From assembly GCA_024691145.1 (NCBI GenBank), contig JAILNW010000028.1:1-8126 (forward strand): a stretch of DNA of 8,126 nt, read 5' to 3'. The DNA comes from Lachnospiraceae bacterium (lineage in GTDB: Bacteria; Bacillota; Clostridia; Lachnospirales; Lachnospiraceae). Shown piece after piece: positions 6,876-8,126 of this stretch. Each line of letters opens with the position of its first letter. The stretch's first letter is position 1. The notes beneath the pieces are model-generated. The model worked only from the letters and a program-made list of their open reading frames with translations. It was not told the origin of the DNA and ran no database searches. The position numbers and the translations under genes are program-made.

Positions 6876-8006
6876 TTAGTCTTCTTCTTCTTCGCTATTA
6901 GTTGCTCCATCACCTATATACTCATCTATTCCCACTTGCACGTCCTCTATAGTATCAACGTACTCAGATACTTTTGCTTTTTCAATAACATATTTTTTTG
7001 TTTTTTCTCTCCTTAAACCTAACTTATAAGCCTTCTCACCACCGTTAGATTTTATAAAATCTTCCTCAGTAATACCATAATTAGCATATGTAGGTTTAGC
7101 TTCCTCTAATGCCTCTTTATACTCTTTGTTACTAATTGTTATCTTTTCTGCCTTAGCAATTTTATCTAAAACTAAATCTTCTTTATATTTTCTTATTGAT
7201 ACTTCAAGAATCAATTGTTCAAATTCCTCTTTTGTCATCTGTATGTTCTCTAAAAATACATCCATGCCTCCTAAATTATATGTGGCATAATTATCATAGT
7301 AAGTATATTCATCATTATATAAATCTTCTATATCACTATATGTTATATCGCCAAATTCACATGCATTAACAACCTTTGCCATAACAAGTAACTGAAATTT
7401 ATTATCAGATTCTGTCTCTTTATTCTGAGTAAGTATATTCACCACATTGTTTCTTAATGCTTCAAGTGACTCATATGTTCCTATTGCTTTAATATCTTCA
7501 TCTGTTGCCTGTGCTGCTCTGGTAATGTAATTAATAGTTACATCAAATACTGCCGGTTTACCTGCAAGATCAGGATTATTAACATATGGATCCGGAAAAG
7601 TAACCTGAATCTGAACTGTATCTCCGACATTCTTTCCAATAAGTCCCTCTTCAAATCCTTCAATAAACATATGAGAACCTATAGTAAGCATCTGATCCTC
7701 TGCTGTTCCTCCTTCAAATGCAACATCATCGATCTTTCCACTATAGTTAATATTAATAGTCTCACCGTCATCTACAGTTGTATTAGTTTCATCCTTAATA
7801 GTACTGCTCTGCAAATATTGATCTATAACACTGTTAATTTCTTCCTCTGATACATCCTTCTTTAATGCTTCTGCCTCTATTCCTTTATATTTGCCAAGAT
7901 TAACATAAGTTTTGCTTCCTTCGCCCTTTTTGTCATATCCTGCTACTACACATGCTATCGACGCAACTGCCACTGCCGATAAAACTCCAACTTTTACTTT
8001 ATCCAT
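6876..8006 (-). CDS. Exported trigger-factor-like FKBP-type peptidyl-prolyl isomerase
   Basis: This 376-residue protein probably helps fold exported proteins by cis-trans isomerisation of proline bonds and chaperoning. Residues 1-23 form a short positive start and a hydrophobic segment, i.e. a signal peptide or anchor. Cys19 sits in SIAC, a poor lipobox, and VVA-22 could be a signal peptidase I site. About 78-160 is an FKBP domain of trigger-factor type (ININYSGKID, AFEGGTAED, LTIGSHMFIEGFEEGLIGKNVGDTV, DLAGKPAVFDVTIN). About 170-346 is helical and resembles the trigger factor C-terminal arm domain. The N-terminal ribosome-binding domain of true trigger factor is missing, so this is not the housekeeping tig product. 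The tail is acidic (SEEEED). The ATG at 8006 has GAGG (8020-8017) about ten bases upstream. The gene has its own promoter region and ends at a hairpin. Location outside the membrane is inferred from the N-terminus. Confidence 0.87.
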   Translation of the reverse strand: MDKVKVGVLSAVAVASIACVVAGYDKKGEGSKTYVNLGKYKGIEAEALKKDVSEEEINSVIDQYLQSSTIKDETNTTVDDGETININYSGKIDDVAFEGGTAEDQMLTIGSHMFIEGFEEGLIGKNVGDTVQIQVTFPDPYVNNPDLAGKPAVFDVTINYITRAAQATDEDIKAIGTYESLEALRNNVVNILTQNKETESDNKFQLLVMAKVVNACEFGDITYSDIEDLYNDEYTYYDNYATYNLGGMDVFLENIQMTKEEFEQLILEVSIRKYKEDLVLDKIAKAEKITISNKEYKEALEEAKPTYANYGITEEDFIKSNGGEKAYKLGLRREKTKKYVIEKAKVSEYVDTIEDVQVGIDEYIGDGATNSEEEED

Positions 8007-8030
8007 TTTGTCTTGTCCTCATTTCTATAA

Positions 8031-8059
8031 ATTATGTTTTGAGAGTCATAAATCGTCAA
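8031..8059 (-). promoter_or_regulatory. Candidate proximal promoter of the foldase gene
   Basis: On the minus strand TTGACG (8059-8054) and CATAAT (8036-8031) are separated by exactly 17 bases, each matching five of six consensus bases for the housekeeping sigma factor. Transcription would start near 8024, leaving a leader of only about 18 bases that still contains the GAGG ribosome binding site. Confidence 0.5.
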
Positions 8060-8090
8060 ATATCCCTGTATTAATAACTCACTATACACA

Positions 8091-8118
8091 ATTATACCAT
8101 ATTGTAGAATAAAGTAAA
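8091..8118 (-). promoter_or_regulatory. Candidate distal promoter of the foldase gene, extended -10
   Basis: On the minus strand a perfect extended -10, TGG-TATAAT (8099-8091), follows a -35-like TTTACT (8118-8113) at 16-base spacing. Transcription would start near 8084, giving a leader of about 78 bases. The consensus -10 makes this at least as strong a candidate as the proximal element. Confidence 0.5.
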
Positions 8119-8126
8119 AGTTTTTT

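Noticed and set aside
7912..8112. Plus-strand open frame across the foldase start and promoter region
   Set aside because: It is antisense to the signal peptide and promoter elements and has no recognisable protein features.
1..8126. CRISPR array, tRNA, rRNA, riboswitch or defence system
   Set aside because: No regularly spaced repeats, no tRNA-like cloverleaf, and no leader long or conserved enough for a riboswitch were seen; the coding content is transport, folding and signalling.

Overview
The window is AT-rich and every gene lies on the minus strand, so the genes read from right to left. Codon use, strong GAGG/GGAGG ribosome binding sites, a CUT1 sugar ABC operon without its own ATPase, an exported trigger-factor-like foldase and a large GGDEF protein together suggest a gut or rumen Clostridia genome, most likely Lachnospiraceae. 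This placement is inferred from gene style; no marker gene is present.

Layout in transcription order (right to left): (1) 8126-8007 is a leader with two promoter-like elements. (2) 8006-6876 encodes a 376-residue exported or membrane-anchored protein with a trigger-factor-type FKBP domain and a trigger-factor-like helical C-terminus. (3) A 12-bp hairpin at 6832-6861 closes that gene. (4) 6800-3516 (or from a GTG at 6836) encodes a c-di-GMP synthase candidate of about 1,094 residues. It has a degenerate STAND/MalT-like ATPase region with neither Walker motif, a long TPR region, a GAF-like region and an intact C-terminal GGDEF domain. (5) 3515-3363 is a regulatory gap with an extended -10 promoter. 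(6) A three-gene sugar importer follows: lipoprotein binding protein (3362-2010), hairpin attenuator (1982-1950), and MalF-type (1900-1055) and MalG-type (1055-195) permeases that overlap by one base. (7) A 10-bp terminator stem lies at 174-146. (8) From 140 to the left window edge is the 5' end of a group II intron resembling group IIC. It sits just past the terminator stem, where a U-tract would be expected.

The importer should take up an oligosaccharide using an ATPase encoded elsewhere, with the hairpin allowing more binding protein than permease. The GGDEF protein is next to it and carries a MalT-like sensory layout, so a link between sugar sensing and c-di-GMP is conceivable, but adjacency is the only evidence. 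The most notable items are the pseudo-STAND/TPR/GAF/GGDEF protein and the intron placed at the operon terminator.
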